Assembly: GCA_044220875.1 (NCBI GenBank) | Contig: JBGAQH010000005.1 | Coordinates: 124,001-188,000, forward strand | Direction: 5' to 3' | Source of the DNA: JAEUIT01 sp044220875 | Lineage (GTDB): Bacteria; Planctomycetota; Phycisphaerae; Phycisphaerales; SM1A02 | Length of the DNA stretch: 64,000 nucleotides | Shown here: piece after piece, positions 28,147 through 36,629 of the stretch | Position numbering within the stretch: position 1 is the first letter of the stretch | Layout: each line of letters starts with the position of its first letter | The notes under the pieces: model-generated | Told to the model about the DNA's origin: nothing | Database searches by the model: none | Seen by the model: only the letters and a program-made list of their open reading frames with translations | Made by a program: the position numbers and the translations under genes

Positions 28147-31100
28147 ATGCACAGCGAATCACCGTCGGCCTCGGCGTTGGGGATGGCGTCGGCATCGAGT
28201 TCGGTCGTGGTCGACCGACGCGCGTTCCTGCGCGCAGCGGTGGCGGGCACGCTCTCGGCGCCATCGATCGCAAGCGCCGTCGCCGTCGCGTTTCCGCCCA
28301 TGGTCGCCGCCGATGACGGACCGCTCGGCAAGCGACTCGACGAGGGCTGGGTCGCGAGCCTCACGGCGCGCGGGCAGCCGCTCACGGCGCGCGGCGCCGA
28401 CCTGCAGCGCATCGGCATGCCCGTCGGCGGCATCGGCGCGGGGACGGTCTACCTCTCGGGTGACGGGCGCCTCTGGCACTGGGACATCTTCAATCGGGAG
28501 CGGGCCGGCATCTGTCCCTCCGCCGTTCCCTACGGCGATCGTCAGCTTGGACCGACCGAAGGGGCAAGCTACGTCACGCCGCCCCTGGCGACGACCGGCA
28601 CCGGCGCCGAGGTCGGTCAGGGCTTCACGTTGCGCTGGCGACAGGGCGGTGCGGCGTCTGCGGCGCGGCTCGATGCCGCGGACTGGTCCGACGTCACGTT
28701 TCTCGGCCAATATCCGATCGGCACCGTCACCTATCGCGACGGCGCGAAGCCGATCGCCGTGACGCTCGAGGCCTTCTCGCCCTTCGTGCCCCTCGACGCC
28801 GATCGTTCGAGCTACCCGGCGACGGTCTTCGTCATCACCCTCACCAACACATCGAAGGAGCCGTTGCGCGGGGCGCTTGACGGCTGGCTCGAGAATGCCG
28901 TCGGCATCGACCACCGTTCGGTTGTCGCCCTGCGCGAGAACCTTGACCGATCGACGGCGGCGCGGAGCGCCATCCTGATGCGGGCCGCGCCGTGGGTCAG
29001 CGAGCGCACGCCGATCCGGGAGGACATCGTCGTCGAGGACTGGACGAAGGAACGGTTCGAGGGATGGACGGTGGAGGGCGACGCCTTCGGCGCCGGGCCC
29101 ATCGCGAAGTCGGCGATGCCGAAGTACCAGGGCGACGTCGGCGGACCGACGGAACGGGTCGCCAACTCCCACGGCGGCGCGCCGGCGAACGAAGTGCGGG
29201 CCCGCGACTCCTTCGTCGGCACGCTCTCGCGGACCATCACGGCCGAGCGCGACTTTCTCTCGCTGTGGGTCGGCGGCGGTCACCACGAGAAGACCTGCGT
29301 GGAACTCCTGCGCGACGGCGCCCTCGTCGCCCGGGTGAGCGGCCGCGACGACAACCGCATGTCCCATGTCGCGGTCGATCTCCGCGAGCACGCCGGCGCT
29401 GCACTGACCGTGCGGATCGTCGATCAGGAGCGCGGGCCATGGGGACACGTCGGCGTGGGCGAGCTGCGGCTCACCGATCGGCCGATGATCGTCGATGACC
29501 TCATGGGCATGCCGGACATCGGAAGCCTGGCGATCGCATGCGACGGGGACTGCGCGGTTGACCTCGCTGCGGTGGTGCGCGATCGAATCAGCGAGTGCAA
29601 GGGTTCCTCGGCGGAGCGCGAGCAGGCGATGTTCTCCGAGCGGCTCTTTGGCGGACTTTCCGCCGAGTTTGAGCTGGCGCCCGGCGCCTCGACAGCCCGT
29701 CGCTTCGTCGTCGCGTGGCATTTCCCGAATCTCTCGGTCGGCGGCAAGGGGCGCGTCGGCCGCTGGTACGAGAGTCGCCACGCCGACGCGGCGGAGGTTG
29801 CCCACGCGGTCCTCGCCGACCTCCTGTCGCTCGAGGGATCGACCCGCCGCTGGCGCGACACCTGGTACGACTCGACCTTGCCCTACTGGCTGCTCGATCG
29901 GGCCTTCGCCAACACCTCGACCCTGGCGACCGCGACCGTTCAGCGCTGGCGCGACGGGCGCTTCTGGGCCTGGGAGGGCGTCGGATGCTGCGCGGGGACC
30001 TGCACCCACGTTTGGCACTACGCCCAGGCGATGGGACGGGTGTTCCCCGAACTCGAGCGCGACCAGCGCGAGCGGGTTGACTATGGCGTCGCCTTCCACG
30101 AGGACTCGGGCGTCATCCGCTTCCGGGCCGAACATAACGACATGTTCGCGATCGACGGGCAGGCGGGAACGATCCTGCGAACCTACCGCGAGCATCTCAT
30201 GTCGCGGGACGACGCGTTCCTGCGCCGCGTCTGGCTGCGCGTGCGGCGTTCGGTCGAGGCCATGATCGAGCGCGACCCGAAGCGCGACGGCATCGTCGTC
30301 GGTCCGCTCCACAACACGCTCGATGCGGACTGGCCCGGCGTCGTCCCCTGGCTCGTCAGCATGTATCACGCCGGGCTTGCCGCCGGCGCGGCGATGGCCG
30401 ACCGCATGGGCGACGTCGCCTTCGCCCGCCGCTGCCGCGACCTCATCGCAAGCGGCCGGCAGAATCTCGTCGCCCAGTGCTTCAGCAAGCGCCACGGCTA
30501 CTTCATCCACGTCTTCGACGGTTCGCACGACGGCACGATCGGCGTCTTCGAAGGCTGTCACATCGACCAAGTGTTGGGTCAGGGCTGGTGCCATCAGGTC
30601 GGTCTCGAGCGCGTGATGGATCCCGAGCACACCAGGGCGGCGCTGGCCGCGATCTGGAAGCATGACTATCTCGTGGACGTCGGACCCTTCCGGGCGAAGG
30701 AGAAAATGGGCCGCTGGTACGCGGTGCCCGGCGAGTCGGGAACGATCATGGCGAGCTTCCCGTTCGAGAAGCCGCCGGCCTTCGGCGGCCCCGGGGCGTG
30801 GGCGGCGATGTACTTCAACGAGTGCATGTCGGGCTTCGAGCACCAGGTCGCCGCGCACATGGTCTGGGAGGGAATGGTGCCCGAGGGGCTCGCGGTCATG
30901 CGTTCGGTGCATGATCGATATCACCCGTCCCGCCGGAATCCCTATAACGAAATCGAATGCTCGGATCACTACGCGCGAGCGATGGCCAGCTATGGCGTCT
31001 ATCTCGCGGCCTGCGGATGGGAGTACGACGGTCCCGCGGGACACGTCGGCATCGACCCGCGGATCGGCGCCGCCGACTTCCGGGCCGCGTTCACCGCGGC

Positions 31101-31380
31101 CGAAGGGTGGGGCACGGTGCGGCAGGTGGTGGAGCCATCCGGCGCGGGCACCCTCTCGCTTGCGGTCGTGCAAGGGCAGCTCGAATTGGAGACGCTGGCG
31201 ACGGCGTTGGGTGTCGGGGACGGCGCGCAGCGCGGCGTGCGGGTCTCGATCACGGCCACGAACGGCGCGACGCGGAGCGTTGCGGCGACGCGCTCGGACG
31301 ACGGACACCGTGCCGTCGCGCGGCTTGGCGAGCGGGTTCGGATCGGCGCCGGCGAGCGGATCGAGGCTCGATTCGGCTGA
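28147..31380 (+). CDS. Exported GH116-family (DUF608, GBA2-like) glycoside hydrolase
   Basis: 1077 residues from the ATG at 28147, preceded by GGAAG. A twin-arginine signal (DRRAFLRAAVAG, Arg 24-25) suggests folded export. The N-terminal GH116 beta domain begins RIGMPVGGIGAGTVYLSGDG. The C-terminal alpha barrel has WAWEGVGCCAGTCTHVWHYA, GPLHNTLDADWPG, GCHIDQVLGQGWCH and YNEIECSDHYARAMASYG, all GH116-type blocks. By eye, the Glu of WEG and the Asp of NTLDAD align with the family's nucleophile and acid/base; this is tentative. Residues ~365-450 look like an inserted beta-sandwich (LWVGGGHHEKTCVELL..RGPWGHVGVGEL). Beta-glucosidase, beta-xylosidase or glucosylceramidase activity is possible. Confidence 0.9.
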   Translation: MHSESPSASALGMASASSSVVVDRRAFLRAAVAGTLSAPSIASAVAVAFPPMVAADDGPLGKRLDEGWVASLTARGQPLTARGADLQRIGMPVGGIGAGTVYLSGDGRLWHWDIFNRERAGICPSAVPYGDRQLGPTEGASYVTPPLATTGTGAEVGQGFTLRWRQGGAASAARLDAADWSDVTFLGQYPIGTVTYRDGAKPIAVTLEAFSPFVPLDADRSSYPATVFVITLTNTSKEPLRGALDGWLENAVGIDHRSVVALRENLDRSTAARSAILMRAAPWVSERTPIREDIVVEDWTKERFEGWTVEGDAFGAGPIAKSAMPKYQGDVGGPTERVANSHGGAPANEVRARDSFVGTLSRTITAERDFLSLWVGGGHHEKTCVELLRDGALVARVSGRDDNRMSHVAVDLREHAGAALTVRIVDQERGPWGHVGVGELRLTDRPMIVDDLMGMPDIGSLAIACDGDCAVDLAAVVRDRISECKGSSAEREQAMFSERLFGGLSAEFELAPGASTARRFVVAWHFPNLSVGGKGRVGRWYESRHADAAEVAHAVLADLLSLEGSTRRWRDTWYDSTLPYWLLDRAFANTSTLATATVQRWRDGRFWAWEGVGCCAGTCTHVWHYAQAMGRVFPELERDQRERVDYGVAFHEDSGVIRFRAEHNDMFAIDGQAGTILRTYREHLMSRDDAFLRRVWLRVRRSVEAMIERDPKRDGIVVGPLHNTLDADWPGVVPWLVSMYHAGLAAGAAMADRMGDVAFARRCRDLIASGRQNLVAQCFSKRHGYFIHVFDGSHDGTIGVFEGCHIDQVLGQGWCHQVGLERVMDPEHTRAALAAIWKHDYLVDVGPFRAKEKMGRWYAVPGESGTIMASFPFEKPPAFGGPGAWAAMYFNECMSGFEHQVAAHMVWEGMVPEGLAVMRSVHDRYHPSRRNPYNEIECSDHYARAMASYGVYLAACGWEYDGPAGHVGIDPRIGAADFRAAFTAAEGWGTVRQVVEPSGAGTLSLAVVQGQLELETLATALGVGDGAQRGVRVSITATNGATRSVAATRSDDGHRAVARLGERVRIGAGERIEARFG

Positions 31381-31513
31381 ACGCCAAAAGGGCGATCACG
31401 GCGAGCCGTGCTCGCGACGGGAGCGCGGGTGCGATGAGGGCCGCGAGGAGCGACGCGTCCGCGGGGAAGCGGCGTCGCCGTCGAGGGGACCGGCGTCAAC
31501 GTCGGCCGTCGGC

Positions 31514-32305
31514 TCAGTTGCGCTGCGTCGCCGGCGGGTCGTTCGGGCCGTCATCGCGATCGCGCCGTGCTGTTGATCGCGATCGGTCCCCGCCGCGTCG
31601 CCACCAGTAGCCGACCTCGTCGACGCGCAGCAGTGCGAGTCCGCTCTCGAAGGCGAGGTTGGTCAGCTCCGCCACGGAACCGAAGCCGAGCTTTTCCTTG
31701 ATCGACTGGCGGTGGAACTCGATCGCCTTGGGCGTGCGGTGCAACGTGCGGGCGATCTGCAGTCCGGGCAGTCCCTGGGCGACGAGGGCGAGCACCTCTG
31801 CCTGACGCGTGGTCAGCTTCGAGAGCACGCCGCGATCGTTGAGCTGGGCCGGCTCGCTTTCCTGCTCGGCCAGGGCCGCGTCGTACTCGGCCCGGGTCCG
31901 CAGCGGACGGAGGCTGATGATCACGATGCACCGACCGGGGGCGTCCGGGCAGGGATGGCGACGGAGCGTGAGCACCGCCAATCGCCCGAAGAAGAATCCG
32001 ACTCGCCTGATGCGCTCCGCCCCCCGAATGACCCGCTCCAGCAGCGAGCTGCCGATGGCCGCGACGTTGGGGGGAAAGAGATCGGTCAGCTGGAGTCCCG
32101 TGCACGACGCGAGCGTCCGCCCGAAGGACGCGTCGAGCCAGGATGGCGTCGCGAACAGAAGCGACATGCGGTCGTCGAAGCAGAGAACGACGGCGCCAGA
32201 GTCTTCCGAAAGCGTCCGCACGATCGTTGGCAATTGCACCTTGAGGTACCTCATGGCGTCTGAGACGCCCGGAACCGATCGAGTTCCCGGCAGGCGCATC
32301 ATCAT
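31514..32305 (-). CDS. LuxR-type transcriptional regulator with N-terminal PAS-like sensor
   Basis: A 263-residue protein. Residues ~40-140 look PAS-like (GAVVLCFDDRMSLLFATPSWLDASFG.., VLTLRRHPCPDAPGRCIVIISLRPL). Residues ~165-225 are a LuxR HTH (LTTRQAEVLALVAQGLPGLQIARTLHRTPKAIEFHRQSIKEKLG). There is no receiver domain, so activation is probably by a ligand or partner sensed by the PAS-like part. The last ~30 residues are charged and probably disordered. An internal Met at residue 18 is an alternative start. It is convergent with the GH116 gene, so it could regulate that gene, but nothing shows it. Confidence 0.82.
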   Translation of the reverse strand: MMMRLPGTRSVPGVSDAMRYLKVQLPTIVRTLSEDSGAVVLCFDDRMSLLFATPSWLDASFGRTLASCTGLQLTDLFPPNVAAIGSSLLERVIRGAERIRRVGFFFGRLAVLTLRRHPCPDAPGRCIVIISLRPLRTRAEYDAALAEQESEPAQLNDRGVLSKLTTRQAEVLALVAQGLPGLQIARTLHRTPKAIEFHRQSIKEKLGFGSVAELTNLAFESGLALLRVDEVGYWWRRGGDRSRSTARRDRDDGPNDPPATQRN

Positions 32306-32538
32306 GGAAGCGCCAGACGGGGCTGAAGGCGAGGGGTTCCGCTCAAAGCCCGTGGCGCCGACGACAGGGGACCGGCGAACATCACCGGCGATCCCGCGGA
32401 CGGAGCGCCAAAGGAGCCGTCATTGTCCTCAGTTGACGCGGCAACGCAAGCGTCGGTTGAAGCAGCGAGAGGAGGAAGCGTTCTCGCTCCTGCGTCATCA
32501 ACCTGCGGCATCGGACGGTACAGATCGATCCCGGCCGG

Positions 32539-35500
32539 TCAGGTCGAGCGTTCCCACGCGTCGGCGATCGCCGCGGAGGGGCCCGCGACGCGCCGCAGCG
32601 CATCGGGCTGGATCTCAACCACCGTCGCCGCCGACGCCTCTTCGGCGTCGAGCCGCTCCTGGGCCGACTTGAGGATGCGGCCGTCGTTGGCGACCTCCTC
32701 GAACCGCACCGCCACGCGCTTGCTCACGCCGCGCTGCGGCATCGTGATGCCATAGAGCATGTCGCAGGATTGCATCGTTCGCTTGTGGTGGGTGATGACG
32801 ATGAAGTGGCTGCGGTCGAGGAACTGCTTGAGCGTCGCGCAGAACCGCTCGACGTTCGACTCATCGAGCGCCGCGTCGACCTCGTCCAGGACGCAGAAGG
32901 GGCTGGGCTTGCTCTGGAAGATCGCCATGAGCAGGGCGACGGCGGTCATGGTCTTCTCGCCGCCGGAGAGCTGGCTGATGACCCGCGGCTCCTTGCCGGG
33001 GGGCTTGGCCCGGATCTCGACGCCCGACTCGAGCCAATCGGTCTGGCCCGCCCGCGGTCCGTCCTCGAAGGGAAGGAGGTAGAGGTCGGCGCTGCCGCCG
33101 CCGAAGAGACGTCGGAACATGCCGTCGTTGCTGGCGAAGTGCTCGCGGACGGCCTTGAAGGTCTCTTCGAATCGATTGCGGCTGACGTCGTCGAGCTGGC
33201 TGATGAGCCGCTCGAGCTGGGCCTTGGCCTCGTCGATGTCCTTGAGCTGCGACTCGAGCTCCTGGTTCTTCTGCTCGAGCGTTCCGAGCTCCTCGATCGC
33301 GTCGATGTTGACGTGGCCGAGGCGCCGGATCTCCTGGCTCAACTCCTGCACTTCCTTCTCGCCGAGCTCGCGGTCGATGGCGACGAAGCCCTCGGCGGCC
33401 CTGGCCTCGCGATGCTCGGGATAGCGCGCCGGCAGGTCGAGCTCGCTCTCGCGCAGGGAATTCTCCTCGAGGTTCTCGCGCTTGATCTCAAGTTCGCGGC
33501 GGCTCATCTCGACCGCATGCCAGTTCCGCTCGAAGACCGCCGCGGTACTCCGTCCGGTGGCGAGGGCGCCCGACGTGCGCTCGACTTCGACCGCCGCTTC
33601 CTTCATCGCCGACTCGATGCCGACGAAGGAACCGGCCAGTTCCTGCAGGCCCGCATCGCTGACGTTCACCACCTCGGTCGCCTCGACGATCGCCTCGTCC
33701 AGGCGGGCGATCTGCGATGACCGACGCTCGACCTGCTCGCGGACGGCCTGCACCTGTCGCTGGCTGTGCTCGATCGCCCCCTGGAGCGAACGGCGTTCGC
33801 GGCGGGCGTTCTCGAGATTTGCGTTTGCCTCGCCAAGGCGACCCCGGGCGACGCCGAGCGTTTCGCCGAGCTGGGCGACCGTGGCGGCAGCCCGCTCGTA
33901 GGCGGCTCTCGTTTCCTCGGCCCGACCTCGCTCGGCGGCGATCTGCTCATCGAGCGTTGCGACCCGCGTCGCGAGCTGCTCGCGTTCGGTCTCGACCGCG
34001 GTCGCCCGGCTGGCGAGTTCGCGGTCCTCCTCGTCGATTCGCGCCCACTCGCCTTCGATCCGCCGGATGAGCTGCTCGAGGCGCTCGCCCTGGTAGTTCG
34101 CGTCGATGAGGGCCCGTCGCGATTCCTGCAGCTTCTCGGAGAGCTCGCGTACCCGGACCTTCTGTTGGCCGGACTCGCTGGCGACCTGCGAGAGGTCGAG
34201 TTCGAGCGAGGCGATGCGCAACGCAAGCGACGAGAGGGCAGTGACGACCTCGGCCAGCTCCGCGCGGCGCTTCAGGACGCCGGCGAATCCGGCCCCGCCA
34301 TCGCCCGTCTCCGCGGGATGGAGGACGAGCGTGCCATCGCCTTCGAGCAGTTCGCCCGAACGGGTCACGATGCGGCAGCCGGCGAGCGGGCCGCGACCGA
34401 GGCGCACCGCGGTTTCAATCTCGTCGACGACGAAGGTGTCGCCAAGCATGCGCTCAAGCCACGCCCGGGCAATCGGCTCGCAGCGGACGTATTCGAGGAT
34501 GGGCGTGGCGCCAGGGACGGCGCCGATCGAACGGATCGCGGGCGGCAGCGCCGTCGGCGCGAATGCCGCTCGCCCCTCGAGCTGACGGAACTCCGGCAGC
34601 GAGATCATGAGTCCATCGAGGGATTCGACGAGCAGGAGTTCAAGCCGCTCGCCCAGCGCCGCCTCGACCAGATCGGCGTGGTCGCGGTCGGTCTCGATGA
34701 GATCGGCCATGACGCCGCGGATCGTCGGGTACTTCGACGGGTCACGGGCCCGGTCGGCGAGAATCGCCTTGACCGCATCGCCGAGTCCCTCGCGGCTCTT
34801 CTGCAGGTCGTCGAGCACGCGGCGACGGCTCTCGAGGCTGGTGCGCTCGTCGCGCAGCCCGGCCAACGTCGTGCCCAGCGTCGTCTGCCGATCGCCGAGC
34901 TGCTGGGCGACGTGCGTCCGCTCGTCGAGCTCGCGCTGGAAGCGCTGGATCTGATCTTCGCTCACCAGCGTGCGCACGCGGGCCGCGCTGCGGGCGACGC
35001 GATGCTGATCGAGTTCGCGGGCGAAGGGATCGCGCCGTCCGGCGAGCTTCGAGCGCTGCTCGGCGAGCGAGTGGGCGCGGGCTTCGAGACTCGCGAGTCG
35101 GCCGGAGATCTGCGAACGCTCGCGCTCGACGCCGGTGAGGAGGTCGCGGATGCGCTCATGCGCCGACTTCTCCTCGAGGGCCAGCGTCGTCGCCTTCGCC
35201 CGCTCCTCGCTGGCCTTGGCGACGGAACGCTCGGCGTCGGCGGCGGCCTCGGCGCAGGCGGCGATGGTCTGTTCCGCCTCGGCGATCCGACTGGCGAGGT
35301 TGGCGATGCCCGCCTCGAGGTCGGCGAGCCGCTTGGTCTCGTCGGCGATGCTCTGTCGGACGTCGGCGAGGGACCGCTCGGAGAACTCGACCCGCTGTCG
35401 GGCCTGCTGCCCCTGGCTCGTCAGCTCGAGGCGCTTCTGTTCGAGGGCGTGATGGCGAACCTGCACCTCATGCCGGTGCAGCTCCGCGGCCTGCTTGGCC

Positions 35501-36444
35501 TCCTCAAGTCCGTGCAGCGCCGCGTGGGCCGCGTCGCGCTCGGCGGTGAGCGTCGAAAGCTCGCTGGTCAGGCCGTGCAGGTGCTCGTGCAGCTCGTGGT
35601 AGATGTCGAGCGCCAGGCTCGTCCGCAGTTCGCGGCGGCGGGCGTCGAGCACCTGGAATCGCTTGGCCTTGTCGGCCTGTCCGCGCACGATGCGCAGGCG
35701 GCGCTCGGTGCTGGCGAGCTGCTCGCGGATGACGACGAGGTTCTTCTCGGCGTGCTCGAGCTTGCGAGCGGCCTCGATCTTGCGGGCCCGGAACTTGGCG
35801 ACGCCCGCGGCCTCTTCGAGAATCGAGCGGCGCTCGAGCGGATTGGCCATGAGCATTGCATCGACCTTGCCCTGCTCGATGATCGAGTAGGCGTCGTTGC
35901 CGATGCCGGTGTCGAGGAAGAGCTCGCGGATGTCGCGGAGCCGCACCTTCTTGCCGTTGATGAGGTACTCACTGCGACCGTCGGCGTAGAGCCGACGGGT
36001 GACGTCGACGGTGTCGGCGTCGATGGGCAGCCGACGATGGGTGACCTGGGAGCGGCGCACGATCGAGTGTTCGTGGTCGCCGAGCGACTCCGACTCTTCC
36101 GCCGCCGCGGCCAACTCAGGGTCGCCCTCGATACCGCCCGACGCCCGCTGCCGCTCCGCCCGCACGATCGCCTCGTCCACGATCGGGTTGTCGAAGGTCA
36201 GCGTGACCGCGGCCATGCCCGAGGGCTTCCGCGACGCCGAACCGGCGAAGATGACGTCGAGCATGGCGCCGCCGCGCAGGCTCTTCGCGCTGCGCTCGCC
36301 GAGCACCCACTTGATCGCGTCCACGACGTTGCTCTTGCCGCAACCGTTCGGGCCGACCACGCCGATGATCGGCAGGTCGAAGCGAAACTCCGTGGTGTCC
36401 GCAAAGCTCTTGAATCCGCTGAGCGTGAGCTTGGCAAGCCGCAT
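32539..36444 (-). CDS. smc: Chromosome segregation protein SMC
   Basis: A 1301-residue SMC ATPase, slightly longer than the usual ~1190. The N-terminal head starts RLAKLTLSGFKSFAD with Walker A GPNGCGKSNVVDAIKW near residue 31. Long coiled coils flank a hinge at ~570-690 (DLVEAALGERLELLLVE..). The C-terminal head has the signature LSGGEKTMTAVALLMAIF near 1153 and Walker B FCVLDEVDAALDESN near 1181. SMC condenses and organises the chromosome with ScpA/ScpB, which are not in this window. Extra length includes an insert near residues 80-150 (EAIVRAERQRASGGIEGD..) in the head and a ~35-residue tail. An AGGAGG site lies ten nt before the ATG and is partly buried in a hairpin. Confidence 0.97.
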   Translation of the reverse strand: MRLAKLTLSGFKSFADTTEFRFDLPIIGVVGPNGCGKSNVVDAIKWVLGERSAKSLRGGAMLDVIFAGSASRKPSGMAAVTLTFDNPIVDEAIVRAERQRASGGIEGDPELAAAAEESESLGDHEHSIVRRSQVTHRRLPIDADTVDVTRRLYADGRSEYLINGKKVRLRDIRELFLDTGIGNDAYSIIEQGKVDAMLMANPLERRSILEEAAGVAKFRARKIEAARKLEHAEKNLVVIREQLASTERRLRIVRGQADKAKRFQVLDARRRELRTSLALDIYHELHEHLHGLTSELSTLTAERDAAHAALHGLEEAKQAAELHRHEVQVRHHALEQKRLELTSQGQQARQRVEFSERSLADVRQSIADETKRLADLEAGIANLASRIAEAEQTIAACAEAAADAERSVAKASEERAKATTLALEEKSAHERIRDLLTGVERERSQISGRLASLEARAHSLAEQRSKLAGRRDPFARELDQHRVARSAARVRTLVSEDQIQRFQRELDERTHVAQQLGDRQTTLGTTLAGLRDERTSLESRRRVLDDLQKSREGLGDAVKAILADRARDPSKYPTIRGVMADLIETDRDHADLVEAALGERLELLLVESLDGLMISLPEFRQLEGRAAFAPTALPPAIRSIGAVPGATPILEYVRCEPIARAWLERMLGDTFVVDEIETAVRLGRGPLAGCRIVTRSGELLEGDGTLVLHPAETGDGGAGFAGVLKRRAELAEVVTALSSLALRIASLELDLSQVASESGQQKVRVRELSEKLQESRRALIDANYQGERLEQLIRRIEGEWARIDEEDRELASRATAVETEREQLATRVATLDEQIAAERGRAEETRAAYERAAATVAQLGETLGVARGRLGEANANLENARRERRSLQGAIEHSQRQVQAVREQVERRSSQIARLDEAIVEATEVVNVSDAGLQELAGSFVGIESAMKEAAVEVERTSGALATGRSTAAVFERNWHAVEMSRRELEIKRENLEENSLRESELDLPARYPEHREARAAEGFVAIDRELGEKEVQELSQEIRRLGHVNIDAIEELGTLEQKNQELESQLKDIDEAKAQLERLISQLDDVSRNRFEETFKAVREHFASNDGMFRRLFGGGSADLYLLPFEDGPRAGQTDWLESGVEIRAKPPGKEPRVISQLSGGEKTMTAVALLMAIFQSKPSPFCVLDEVDAALDESNVERFCATLKQFLDRSHFIVITHHKRTMQSCDMLYGITMPQRGVSKRVAVRFEEVANDGRILKSAQERLDAEEASAATVVEIQPDALRRVAGPSAAIADAWERST

Positions 36445-36454
36445 CCGTCCGTGA

Positions 36455-36481
36455 CCTCCTGTCGCGACACGGGGACAGGAG
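36455..36481 (-). promoter_or_regulatory. smc: Hairpin overlapping the smc Shine-Dalgarno sequence
   Basis: On the minus strand CTCCTGTC (36481..36474) pairs with GACAGGAG (36463..36456) over a 10-nt loop. The 3' side overlaps the AGGAGG site (36460..36455) that lies ten nt before the smc ATG. Folding would hide the ribosome-binding site. Confidence 0.4.
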
Positions 36482-36629
36482 CGTCCGCGGTCGGATGTGC
36501 CGAATGACGATCCCCCGGGCCCGGGCCCGCCAGGGAGCGGCGGGACCCAGCACGTATCCCCAGCGGGGCAACGCTGGGCAAGCCCATCAGCGTCGCGCGC
36601 GACGATGTCCCGAGGGACCCGACGCGCGT

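Noticed and set aside
28159..31308. 1049-codon open frame on the minus strand opposite the GH116 gene
   Set aside because: Antisense shadow with low-complexity Arg/Val/Ala product and no motif. Same judgement for the long frames opposite hrpA (39077-42166), smc (33766-36507) and the histidine kinases (20183-22543, 8549-10393, 10895-12601).
31381..31513. Small gene between GH116 and the LuxR-type regulator
   Set aside because: Open frames here are Arg-rich shadows without a ribosome-binding site; the region is a short gap between convergent genes.
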